From Acidobacteriota bacterium (GTDB lineage Bacteria; Acidobacteriota; Holophagae; Acanthopleuribacterales; Acanthopleuribacteraceae): a DNA stretch of 64,000 nucleotides. The notes below the pieces were generated by a model, which worked only from the letters and a program-made list of their open reading frames with translations, was not told the origin of the DNA and did not search any database. Shown here piece by piece: positions 54,463 through 61,030 of the stretch. Position numbers and translations under genes: made by a program. Where the stretch lies: the NCBI GenBank assembly GCA_020439745.1, contig JAGQSC010000027.1:124001-188000 (forward strand), written 5' to 3'. How positions within the stretch are numbered: the first letter of the stretch is position 1; every line of letters begins with the position of its first letter.

Positions 54463-55380
54463 TCAGGGTTGGTTTGTAAGACCAATCGATACACTGATTG
54501 GCAAGTGATCCGAGTCTATATTGCGGTGCACGCGAAAATGACTGCCACGCAAAGGTTCGCTCACCAGTACATGGTCGATGGGTATGCCCATAATTCCCAG
54601 GTACGAAGGCCAGGTGGCGTAGGTTCCAGAACCTAGACCTGCGTGCCGGAGTTTCGCGTTCGAGACAAGTCGAGCGTATGAATGGGCAAAGATCGTCGTG
54701 TTGAGATCGCCCGCCACGATGACGGGTGTGTCGATTCCTGCGACGTACTGCGCCAGATCATCCAGTTGTTGATTCCGAAGCCGTGTGGTGTGGTGGCTGA
54801 TGGGTGGAAGTGGGTGCGTGGCAATCAGAGTCAAGGGTTTTTGATCATGTTCTAAGCGCATGATGATGGAGGGAATGTCTGCAGATCCTAACTCAAGATG
54901 GTTTATGTCGCCTGCCAGTCTTGAAAGAACCATCATACCGAAGTTATCCGATCGCGGAATGGCACACTCGAATGGATAGTGTTGGGTCAGAGCTTGATGT
55001 GCCTGCTCGACCCACCAATGATCCGTTTCGATCAGAATAATCACGTCAGGATTGGCCTCCTTTATTGCGGCCATGACCTTGTCTACCGACCTGTTTGGTC
55101 GGTGGACATTGGCACTGAAAAGGGTAAATGGGCTTACAGGTTTGCCTTGGCCCATTGAAAAAGCTACGAAAGGGAAGGCATGTATGCCCGCCGCCAGGAC
55201 TGCAGTCCATGCCCATTTACGTTTGAATACCAACAACCAGATTGATGAAAGCAAGCAAACCAAGCACCAATGCAAGCGGAAATGGGCCAGCATTTCAACT
55301 TCAGGTAGAGGCAGAAGCGTAACCAACGAGCCCATGGCCATAATCAATGCGAAACCTGAAACTGAGCCTTTGAAACGCAT
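54463..55380 (-). CDS. Membrane-anchored endonuclease/exonuclease/phosphatase family protein
   Basis: 305 aa. Three N-terminal hydrophobic segments (MAMGSLVTLLPL, WCLVCLLSSIWLLVF, WTAVLAAGIHAFPFVAF), then an EEP domain with the Mg-binding LFSANVHRPN, VIILIETD, VAGDLNTT, THPLPPISHH and SDHLPISVSI. Active site outside the membrane is expected (periplasm). Related proteins (e.g. the YafD and sphingomyelinase-like group) cleave phosphodiesters; the substrate is unknown. Confidence 0.83.
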   Translation of the reverse strand: MRFKGSVSGFALIMAMGSLVTLLPLPEVEMLAHFRLHWCLVCLLSSIWLLVFKRKWAWTAVLAAGIHAFPFVAFSMGQGKPVSPFTLFSANVHRPNRSVDKVMAAIKEANPDVIILIETDHWWVEQAHQALTQHYPFECAIPRSDNFGMMVLSRLAGDINHLELGSADIPSIIMRLEHDQKPLTLIATHPLPPISHHTTRLRNQQLDDLAQYVAGIDTPVIVAGDLNTTIFAHSYARLVSNAKLRHAGLGSGTYATWPSYLGIMGIPIDHVLVSEPLRGSHFRVHRNIDSDHLPISVSIGLTNQP

Positions 55381-55423
55381 GCAGTTGTAGACGTGCGTGT
55401 GGGCAAAAGGTTGTAGAAATTCC

Positions 55424-55451
55424 TTGACAAATCAGCATGAAAAGATCTATT
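55424..55451 (+). promoter_or_regulatory. Sigma-70 promoter candidate for the cyanophycinase-like gene
   Basis: Perfect -35 TTGACA (55424-55429), 16-bp spacer and -10 TCTATT (55446-55451, 4 of 6), followed by an AT-rich leader to the ATG at 55505. Confidence 0.45.
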
Positions 55452-55504
55452 CAATAATTAACAAAATTGAAATTATAGTTTCAAATTCGTGACGGGAGGG
55501 TGCG

Positions 55505-56488
55505 ATGTTCTGTCGTGCATGGGTATGGATGCTCTGTAGCGTGTGGATTCTGGCGGGTCGTGATTATCGAGTATATCGAGCGGGGAACAGCCGCGACGTG
55601 GTAACCGAGGTAGAGGCTGGTTTCGTGTTTATGGGTGGTGGAGGCGACGTACAAGAAGCTTTCGATTGGCTTATCGATCGCTCAGGAGGAGGTGACTTCG
55701 TCATACTACGAGCCGATCGACCGGACCGCCGTTTTAACTACTACGATTGGATCTATTCGGAACTGGGCGGTGTGGACTCTGCAGAGACCATCCATATCAA
55801 GAATCGCGCAGGCGCGAATGCAAACGAAGTTCGCGACCTCGTGATGCGTGCAGAGGCCATTTTCATTGCGGGTGGCAACCAAAACACCTATTTGGAGGAT
55901 TGGGCTGGAACACAGCTCGCTGCCGCATTGAACGATTGTGTCGCTCGGGGTGTGCCGATTGGCGGTACAAGTGCGGGTATGCATTTGATGTGTGCACGCG
56001 TCTACGATGGCCGCAATAATTCCAGTTATGGCTATGAGGCCCTTGAAGACCCTTATAACTTTCGAATGACGTTCACCCCCGGGTTTCTGAATGTGCCGCA
56101 TGTGGACGGCCTGACGACCGAGACACATTTCTACGAACGCGATCGAATGGGTCGCGCGATGGCGTTTGCCGCTCGGCTGGTTGAGGATGGCTGGTCCGAT
56201 TACGGACGCGTGCTGGCTGTAGATGAAGGTACGGCCTTTGTCATGGACGAGAATGGCTATGGTTATGTGCTAGGCGATGGATATGTCTACTTTTTGGAGA
56301 CCACAAGTCCACCTTCCGTATGCACGCCGGGTCAACCCCTAACCATCGACGATGTTTGGGTTTACCGTATTCGCGATGATTTCAGCCAGTGGTTTGACCT
56401 GAGCAATTTCAGTGGATCTGGGGGACTTGCGTATTGGTTAGACGCTGATGGGGGTACGTTGGTTTCGTCGCGGGGCTCTGTCTATTGA
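55505..56488 (+). CDS. Secreted cyanophycinase-like peptidase (S51)
   Basis: 327 aa. GGAGGG precedes the ATG; signal-like N-terminus MFCRAWVWMLCSVWILAG. S51 motifs: VFMGGGGDVQEAFDWLI, IFIAGGNQNTYL, the nucleophile Ser in GGTSAGMHLM (about residue 158) and THFYERDRMGR (catalytic His region). Cyanophycinases release beta-Asp-Arg dipeptides from cyanophycin; exported relatives act on extracellular polymers or other isoaspartyl-type peptides. No cyanophycin synthetase is present in the window. Transcribed from its own promoter, convergent with rtcA by 7 nt overlap. Confidence 0.85.
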   Translation: MFCRAWVWMLCSVWILAGRDYRVYRAGNSRDVVTEVEAGFVFMGGGGDVQEAFDWLIDRSGGGDFVILRADRPDRRFNYYDWIYSELGGVDSAETIHIKNRAGANANEVRDLVMRAEAIFIAGGNQNTYLEDWAGTQLAAALNDCVARGVPIGGTSAGMHLMCARVYDGRNNSSYGYEALEDPYNFRMTFTPGFLNVPHVDGLTTETHFYERDRMGRAMAFAARLVEDGWSDYGRVLAVDEGTAFVMDENGYGYVLGDGYVYFLETTSPPSVCTPGQPLTIDDVWVYRIRDDFSQWFDLSNFSGSGGLAYWLDADGGTLVSSRGSVY

Positions 56489-57489
56489 AGGACCTCCACC
56501 TGGTACATGCCCCTCAGGTCTTTCGTCCTGATTCGCACGGGCAGGAATTGTTCGATGGTCACGACGTTCGTCGTGAAGTGGGAAGACAGATGGTCGGTTG
56601 TAAATGATCCGCCACCCATCAAGGCCAAGGGCACCATCAACTGATCGGCAAGGTGTTCCTCAACGGCAGCGCCCGAATCTAGGTACCTTTTCACTCGATC
56701 AATCAATTGCAGGGCGAGCATTTCGGCTCGCAAGCCCCGTTTACCGCAGCTCGCGAAAACGGCCACCACGTGCTCGCGCCGAACGGTAATCGTCAGCACA
56801 TTACCTGGCCCTTGCGCATCGACCCGGCGCACCTTCGCGGAAGTCACATGGAGGCCTTCGCGACAGACGTTGATTTCACGCAATCCAATATGCTGAGGAA
56901 GCGTTGAAAGGATCGCTTCTGCATGGATCTCGGTGACCCTGCCCGGTTGGTCGAGGTGGATCGATTCGCGTTTTTGGGTGCCGCGAATTTCGGCTGTCAG
57001 ACGCCCACCGCCAGCTGGGTAGAAGCCGTGCTTGACAAGGTTTACCTGCATGGACGACTGAGTTGGAGCAAGTGCGGGAAGATAGCTGTTAGCCAAGAAG
57101 TCATAAGTCGGAGCCATGGTGTTGTGGGTGCCACCGTCGATTTGTACCGAGCTCGTACCTTCATGCATGATCATGGCTGGGATCAAGGTTTGCAGCACCA
57201 AGGCTGTACTTCCAGCGGTGCCAATGGCGATGTGATACGTGCCATGGCAAAAGGGACCGGGCTCGAATATGAGCGACTGAGCACCCAAATCAGCCCCCGA
57301 CACATACGCGCTGCACACACGGGCGGCCGCCAGCACCGATGTGAGGTGCTGGCGCATGAGGCCCGGATTTGCACGATTGGCGCGTAGGTTCACGAAACGA
57401 ACCGGCTGGCCTGTTGCCATAGAAAGGCTGAGCGACGAGCGCAAGATCTGGCCGCCGCCTTCGCCTTTTGAACCGTCAATGGTGATCAT
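56482..57489 (-). CDS. rtcA: RNA 3'-terminal phosphate cyclase
   Basis: 335 aa. Converts RNA 3'-phosphates to 2',3'-cyclic phosphates through an RNA-adenylate. N-terminal ITIDGSKGEGGGQILRSSL and the C-terminal ADQLMVPLALMGGGSFTTDHLSSHFTTN with the active-site His are characteristic. It follows rtcB by 3 nt on the minus strand and is presumably driven by the same sigma-54 promoter at 58739-58754. Part of the RNA repair locus. Confidence 0.95.
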   Translation of the reverse strand: MITIDGSKGEGGGQILRSSLSLSMATGQPVRFVNLRANRANPGLMRQHLTSVLAAARVCSAYVSGADLGAQSLIFEPGPFCHGTYHIAIGTAGSTALVLQTLIPAMIMHEGTSSVQIDGGTHNTMAPTYDFLANSYLPALAPTQSSMQVNLVKHGFYPAGGGRLTAEIRGTQKRESIHLDQPGRVTEIHAEAILSTLPQHIGLREINVCREGLHVTSAKVRRVDAQGPGNVLTITVRREHVVAVFASCGKRGLRAEMLALQLIDRVKRYLDSGAAVEEHLADQLMVPLALMGGGSFTTDHLSSHFTTNVVTIEQFLPVRIRTKDLRGMYQVEVLQ

Positions 57490-57492
57490 GGT

Positions 57493-58713
57493 TTATCCTT
57501 TGACACACACAACTTGTTTCAAAGTGTGTACGATCTCGACCAAGTCGGCTTGAGCTTCCATGACCTTGTGGATGGGCTTGTATGCCATAGGCGTTTCGTC
57601 AATCACCCCTTCATCCTTGCGGCACTCGACTCCTGCCGTTGCTTTGGCATGGTCCGCAATGGAGAAGCTGCGTTTCGCTTCCGTCCGCGACATCACACGG
57701 CCAGCGCCGTGGCTGCAAGTATGAAAGCTTTCAGGATTGCCTTTGCCACGGACGATGAACGAACACGCGCCCATGGAGCCTGGAATGATACCCATTTCGC
57801 CGAGCCCAGCACGAACCGCGCCTTTTCGGGTGACCCATACTTCTTCTCCGTAATGGGACTCCTTCGCCGCGTAGTTGTGGTGACAGTTGACGGCCTGCAC
57901 ATGGGTCTCGAACGGTGGCAACAGATTTGAGTCTCTGAGTGCCTCGATCATGTGAACCATCATGATCTCTCGGTTATTGCGTGCGAAGTCCTGAGCCCAA
58001 AGTACCGCTTCTACATAGTCGTCGAAATGAGCGCTACCTTCGGAAAAGTACGCAAGATCTCGGTGAGGCAACCGGCCGAGTTGGCGCTCCATGTCTTTCT
58101 TGGCAAGATTGATGAACATGGTGCCAATTCGGTTCCCGATACCTCGTGACCCACTGTGCAGCATGAACCAGACTCGATTCTGCTCGTCCAAGCACACTTC
58201 GACAAAGTGGTTGCCTGTGCCAAGTGTACCCAAGTGCACTCGGTCGTTGGCGTCTTTGATACGGGGGTGCTTTTCGACGATCAGGTCCAGTCGCTTAGCG
58301 AGCGGTTTCCAGACCTTATCCACAGATTTGGGGACTTTGGACCAGGCGCCCTTATCGTTGCGGCGTCCACCGCCCGACCGTCCATGGGGGATGGCACGTT
58401 CAATGACGTCGCGCACGCCCGCCAAGTGGTCCGGTAAGTCCGATGCCGCCAATGACGTTTGCACGGCCATCATGCCGCAACCCAAGTCCACTCCGACCGC
58501 GGCCGGGATGATCGCTGCCTTGGTGGGGATGACGCTTCCAATGGTGGCCCCGATCCCCACGTGCACATCGGGCATAGCGGCAACCCACTTGTGAATAAAC
58601 GGCATTTGCGCTGTTTGTCGCAGTTGCAATTCAGCTTTCGGATCGAACGGTACACCGTTCACCCATGCCTTTACGGGCACGCCGCCATGTACATGTAACG
58701 TTTGATAGCTCAT
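57493..58713 (-). CDS. rtcB: RNA-splicing ligase RtcB
   Basis: 406 aa. Joins 2',3'-cyclic-phosphate or 3'-phosphate and 5'-OH RNA ends with GTP and Mn. Metal ligands and nucleotide-binding blocks: VGVDLGCGM with the ligand Cys, DVHVGIGATIG, GTLGTGNHFVEV, HSGSRGIGN, and the guanylated His in HTCSHGAGR. The ATG is preceded by GGAGG at seven bases and by the -24/-12 promoter about 26 nt upstream. Heads the rtcBA operon controlled by the next gene, rtcR. Confidence 0.96.
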   Translation of the reverse strand: MSYQTLHVHGGVPVKAWVNGVPFDPKAELQLRQTAQMPFIHKWVAAMPDVHVGIGATIGSVIPTKAAIIPAAVGVDLGCGMMAVQTSLAASDLPDHLAGVRDVIERAIPHGRSGGGRRNDKGAWSKVPKSVDKVWKPLAKRLDLIVEKHPRIKDANDRVHLGTLGTGNHFVEVCLDEQNRVWFMLHSGSRGIGNRIGTMFINLAKKDMERQLGRLPHRDLAYFSEGSAHFDDYVEAVLWAQDFARNNREIMMVHMIEALRDSNLLPPFETHVQAVNCHHNYAAKESHYGEEVWVTRKGAVRAGLGEMGIIPGSMGACSFIVRGKGNPESFHTCSHGAGRVMSRTEAKRSFSIADHAKATAGVECRKDEGVIDETPMAYKPIHKVMEAQADLVEIVHTLKQVVCVKG

Positions 58714-58738
58714 GGTCTAACCTCCACTGCTCCAAAAG

Positions 58739-58754
58739 GGCAATCTCGATGCCA
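58739..58754 (-). promoter_or_regulatory. Sigma-54 (-24/-12) promoter of rtcB-rtcA
   Basis: On the minus strand TGGCATCGAGATTGCC, an RpoN site with exact GG-N10-GC spacing. The transcription start is expected near 58728, leaving a leader of about 15 nt that contains the rtcB ribosome site. Confidence 0.85.
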
Positions 58755-58769
58755 ATCACTGGTGTATCG

Positions 58770-58796
58770 CATAAATGTATGAAAAAAAACGAGTTA
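58770..58796. promoter_or_regulatory. 27-bp element shared with the slipin promoter region
   Basis: Pattern CATAAA-N4-TGAAAAAAAAC-N2-GTTA; 22 of 27 bases are identical with 60561-60587, in the same plus-strand orientation. It sits 16 nt upstream of the -24 box of rtcB. The A-tract next to the GTTA resembles an IHF-type bend site; this is inference. Confidence 0.6.
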
Positions 58797-58840
58797 ATGT
58801 TTGTTTCTGATTACTTGACCAAATTGATCCCGACAAAAAC

Positions 58841-58858
58841 ATCGCGCAGGATCGTGTA
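58841..58858. promoter_or_regulatory. Repeat ATCGCGCA / ATCGTGTA, candidate RtcR upstream activating site
   Basis: Two copies of an octamer (58841-58848 and 58851-58858) 10 bp apart, 87-104 nt upstream of the rtcB -24 box. Near-identical octamers ATCGCGTA occur at 60518 and 60537 before the other promoter. Placement fits enhancer binding by RtcR. Confidence 0.45.
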
Positions 58859-58870
58859 TTTTATAATGTC

Positions 58871-60472
58871 CTATAAATCATTGACCGCGTGGCCGAGATC
58901 GAATTGGCTGGGCGAGAGCCCGAATCGTTGTAGGTATTTGCGCAAACGATCGGCATCGTTGGGGTTCTTCTTTTTTAGCCGCGAAGCCTGGAACAAGTGT
59001 CGGCCGGCCTCCGACAGTGTGCGCGATTTTTGACAGACTTGGATGACTTCTGTCAGTTGAATGCGGTCAAAGCGATCGATGGCTTCGATCTCTTCTTCGG
59101 ACAGATAGTTCAGCAGCAGAGGTGGGTCCGGTTCCGGTGCGCGCCAGTTGCGTTTGAGGCGCAGGATTTCGCCAGCTACCACATCCTGGGTGATACGTCC
59201 TGAAGGGGCCAGGGTGGCCATGCGCTGCACAGCCGCGTTGAGGTCGCGAAAGTTGCCGGTCCAGCTGGCTTCGGCGCTAAGCGCGAATTTGAGGAAATCG
59301 CGATAGGCCTCGCTATTGAAACGCACGTTTACACCATGACTTTGCGCGTGTTTGGCCAATTCATACTGTAGGTTGGGTTCCAGGTCTTCAAGGCGGTCCC
59401 GCAATGCGGGTAGCTCAAAGCTCCAGGTGTTGATGCGGGCCAGAAGGTCCTCGCGGAATGCTCCCTGTGCGACACAGTGCCACAGGTCGCGATTGGTCCC
59501 AGCAATGAGCTGGAACCGACTCTCTGTCTCGCGGTCGGAACCCAGCGGCAAGAAGCGGCCATCTTCAAGGGCGCGAAGGAGCATGGCTTGTTCGTCCAAG
59601 CCCAGTTCGCCTATCTCGTCCAAAAACAGCAGGCCCCGGTCCGCCAAACGCAGCAGGCCTGGCCTGTCGCTGAGTGCCCCCGTAAAGGCGCCTCGGGTGT
59701 GACCAAACAGAGCCGACATGGCGCCTTCACCGCGTAGCGTGCTGCAATTGACTTCGACGAACTCGCCTTTGAGTTGGTGCTTGCTGCGTTTGAGCTCGTA
59801 CAAGCGCTTGGCCAACTGCGATTTGCCTGCGCCCGTGGGTCCCATGAGCAGGATGGGCGCCTGCGAACGCATAGCCACCAACTCGATTTCATCGATCATG
59901 TGGTTAAAGTGGGCGTTTCTTGTGGCGATCCCCGATTTCAGGTGAGAACGGTGGGCTTCAGTTTCCTTGCCAAACCGTGTGGCAATAGCATCGTACCGAG
60001 AAAGATCCAAGTCGATGATTTGGTAACTGCCACATGGGTCGCGCCTGCCGTTTCGCGTGGGAGAAGTCTGGATGAGCTGTGCTGGAAAGTATCGTGCCTC
60101 GGTTAGCAGGAACAAGCAGATCTGGGCCACGTGGGTGCCAGTGGTGATGTGGACCAAGTAATGAATCTCGTCGCGATAGTCATAGTCAGTGGCAAAACTG
60201 TGCAATGCCGCAAACACGCCTTCAAAATCCCAAGGGTCTTCCATTTCCAGCTCATGTACGTGGATAGCGGTTCCTGGTGAAACTTGTTGCATGTCCTCGG
60301 TCAGTCTCTGTGCATGACTGGTGTAGGCGGAGGTCACGAGAAGGTCCAAGCGTGTGACCTGCAGATCCGGCTGCTGCAACAGTGAAACGGTGGGTCGCCA
60401 GCGCTCCCAGCGTTTACGTCCTTGTCCCGCATCCAGGGTGGGTCCGTAAAGTCCGATGACGTGTGTCTCCAT
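58871..60472 (-). CDS. rtcR: Sigma-54 activator RtcR with CARF-like sensor domain
   Basis: 533 aa. Residues 1-~165 are the RtcR regulatory domain, a divergent CARF-type Rossmann fold (VIGLYGPTLDAG; HYLVHITTGTHVAQICLFLL), which in known RtcR proteins senses damaged RNA ends and keeps the ATPase off until then. The AAA+ domain follows with Walker A GPTGAGKS at 211-218, the sigma-54 loop GAFTGA at 261-266, Walker B LLFLDEIGELG and R-finger FREDLLARI. The C-terminus is a short helical DNA-binding part. AGAGGG six bases before ATG 60472 fixes the start. It is flanked by rtcBA and the slipin locus, both with -24/-12 promoters, so one activator likely runs both sides. Confidence 0.94.
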   Translation of the reverse strand: METHVIGLYGPTLDAGQGRKRWERWRPTVSLLQQPDLQVTRLDLLVTSAYTSHAQRLTEDMQQVSPGTAIHVHELEMEDPWDFEGVFAALHSFATDYDYRDEIHYLVHITTGTHVAQICLFLLTEARYFPAQLIQTSPTRNGRRDPCGSYQIIDLDLSRYDAIATRFGKETEAHRSHLKSGIATRNAHFNHMIDEIELVAMRSQAPILLMGPTGAGKSQLAKRLYELKRSKHQLKGEFVEVNCSTLRGEGAMSALFGHTRGAFTGALSDRPGLLRLADRGLLFLDEIGELGLDEQAMLLRALEDGRFLPLGSDRETESRFQLIAGTNRDLWHCVAQGAFREDLLARINTWSFELPALRDRLEDLEPNLQYELAKHAQSHGVNVRFNSEAYRDFLKFALSAEASWTGNFRDLNAAVQRMATLAPSGRITQDVVAGEILRLKRNWRAPEPDPPLLLNYLSEEEIEAIDRFDRIQLTEVIQVCQKSRTLSEAGRHLFQASRLKKKNPNDADRLRKYLQRFGLSPSQFDLGHAVNDL

Positions 60473-60517
60473 CTCAATCCCTCTAAGTATTGATAGGACA
60501 GGATAAAAAATGGCTCG

Positions 60518-60544
60518 ATCGCGTACAAGTGAAAAAATCGCGTA
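60518..60544. promoter_or_regulatory. Direct repeat ATCGCGTA, candidate RtcR upstream activating site
   Basis: Two perfect copies of ATCGCGTA (60518-60525 and 60537-60544), 19 bp apart (about two helix turns), 63-89 nt upstream of the -24 box at 60607. Related octamers occur before the rtcB promoter. Confidence 0.5.
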
Positions 60545-60560
60545 GCAGCTCAGTTAATTT

Positions 60561-60587
60561 CATAAACGACTGAAAAAAAACAGGTTA
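60561..60587. promoter_or_regulatory. 27-bp element shared with the rtcB promoter region
   Basis: Same CATAAA-N4-TGAAAAAAAAC-N2-GTTA pattern as 58770-58796 (22/27 identical). Here it lies 20 nt upstream of the -24 box of the plus-strand promoter. Possible IHF bend site between enhancer repeats and promoter. Confidence 0.6.
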
Positions 60588-60606
60588 TATCAGTTGCATG
60601 TGACAA

Positions 60607-60622
60607 TGGCACGCTGATTGCC
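60607..60622 (+). promoter_or_regulatory. Sigma-54 (-24/-12) promoter of the tRNA-like RNA and slipin gene
   Basis: TGGCACGCTGATTGCC, a near-perfect RpoN site (TGGCAC-N5-TTGCC, exact GG-N10-GC). Transcription should start near 60633 and run through the structured RNA region (60640-60950) into the slipin gene at 61031, giving an unusually long leader of about 400 nt. Confidence 0.88.
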
Positions 60623-60643
60623 TTTCTGTGTCTTGTTGACCAC

Positions 60644-60663
60644 GGTTCCGGTGGCACCGAACC
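60644..60663 (+). ncRNA. Hairpin at the 5' end of the leader RNA
   Basis: Arms GGTTCCGGTG and CACCGAACC pair with a single bulged C, just after the predicted transcription start. It could protect the 5' end or be a processing signal. Confidence 0.5.
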
Positions 60664-60693
60664 TGCCCTTACGGTTTGGGTTGCGGTGTTCCA

Positions 60694-60781
60694 TGTACGG
60701 TCTCATCCAACGTCAACGCGCTGAATGGTACAGCACGATGCTTTTAACATCGAGAAGCGGGTTCGATTCCCGCCCTTACGT
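60694..60781 (+). ncRNA. tRNA-Lys(UUU)-like RNA with a defective acceptor stem
   Basis: From 60720 the cloverleaf arms are clear: D-arm GCTG-AATGGTA-CAGC (60720-60734), anticodon arm CGATG-CTTTTAA-CATCG (60736-60752) with the canonical Lys loop and UUU at the anticodon position, a 4-nt variable loop, and a T-arm GCGGG-TTCGATT-CCCGC (60757-60773). The 3' acceptor strand CCTTACG (60774-60780) has no good partner at the normal place: the heptamer at 60711-60717 pairs at only four of seven positions, while TGTACGG at 60694-60700 pairs at six of seven but leaves a 19-nt insertion before the D-arm. No CCA is encoded. So it is a tRNA mimic or decayed tRNA rather than a standard tRNA gene; it lies between an RtcR-type sigma-54 promoter and the slipin gene. 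Confidence 0.72.
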
Positions 60782-60840
60782 AGGTAACGACACTGGGGAA
60801 AGGAGCATGTTTGAAGGGATGACGACACCGGACTGGTGAG

Positions 60841-60950
60841 GGGGCGGTTCGGTTGGAAAATGGCCAGTGGGCCCTGCAGCCTTACGGATACCGCTCGTCT
60901 GCGGCGAGTGCGAATACGCGCATCTAGGTGAGCGTTTTGCACGCCGCCCC
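60841..60950 (+). ncRNA. Second structured RNA element in the slipin leader
   Basis: GGGGCGG (60841-60847) pairs perfectly with CCGCCCC (60944-60950), closing a ~110-nt domain; a further T-G pair extends it. Inside are hairpins, e.g. GCTCG (60893-60897)/CGAGT around TCTGCGG, and a GGGCCC self-complement. The stretch before (60782-60840) and after (60951-61030) shows no gene and no strong fold. Together with the tRNA-like part it makes the leader look like a multi-domain non-coding RNA. Comparison with Y RNAs is tempting but no Ro60 gene is present in the window. Confidence 0.45.
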
Positions 60951-61030
60951 ATATGAGCTCAAGTAAGGCTCCGCGCCACGCACCTTCTAAAGCTCAGACA
61001 TGCTCTGGACCTCGAGAAAGGAGAAAGACA

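Noticed and set aside
56923-57387. Long antisense frame inside rtcA
   Set aside because: Antisense to a clear rtcA; no family similarity and no ribosome site.
58871-60472. CARF-like domain suggesting a type III CRISPR system
   Set aside because: The domain belongs to RtcR, and no cas genes or repeat-spacer array is visible anywhere in the window.
60807-60839. A 10-codon reading frame (ATG with AAAGGAG just upstream) between the tRNA-like RNA and the second structured element
   Set aside because: The ribosome site is only one base from the ATG and the peptide is very short; no evidence of translation. It may still be a leader peptide, so it is mentioned here.
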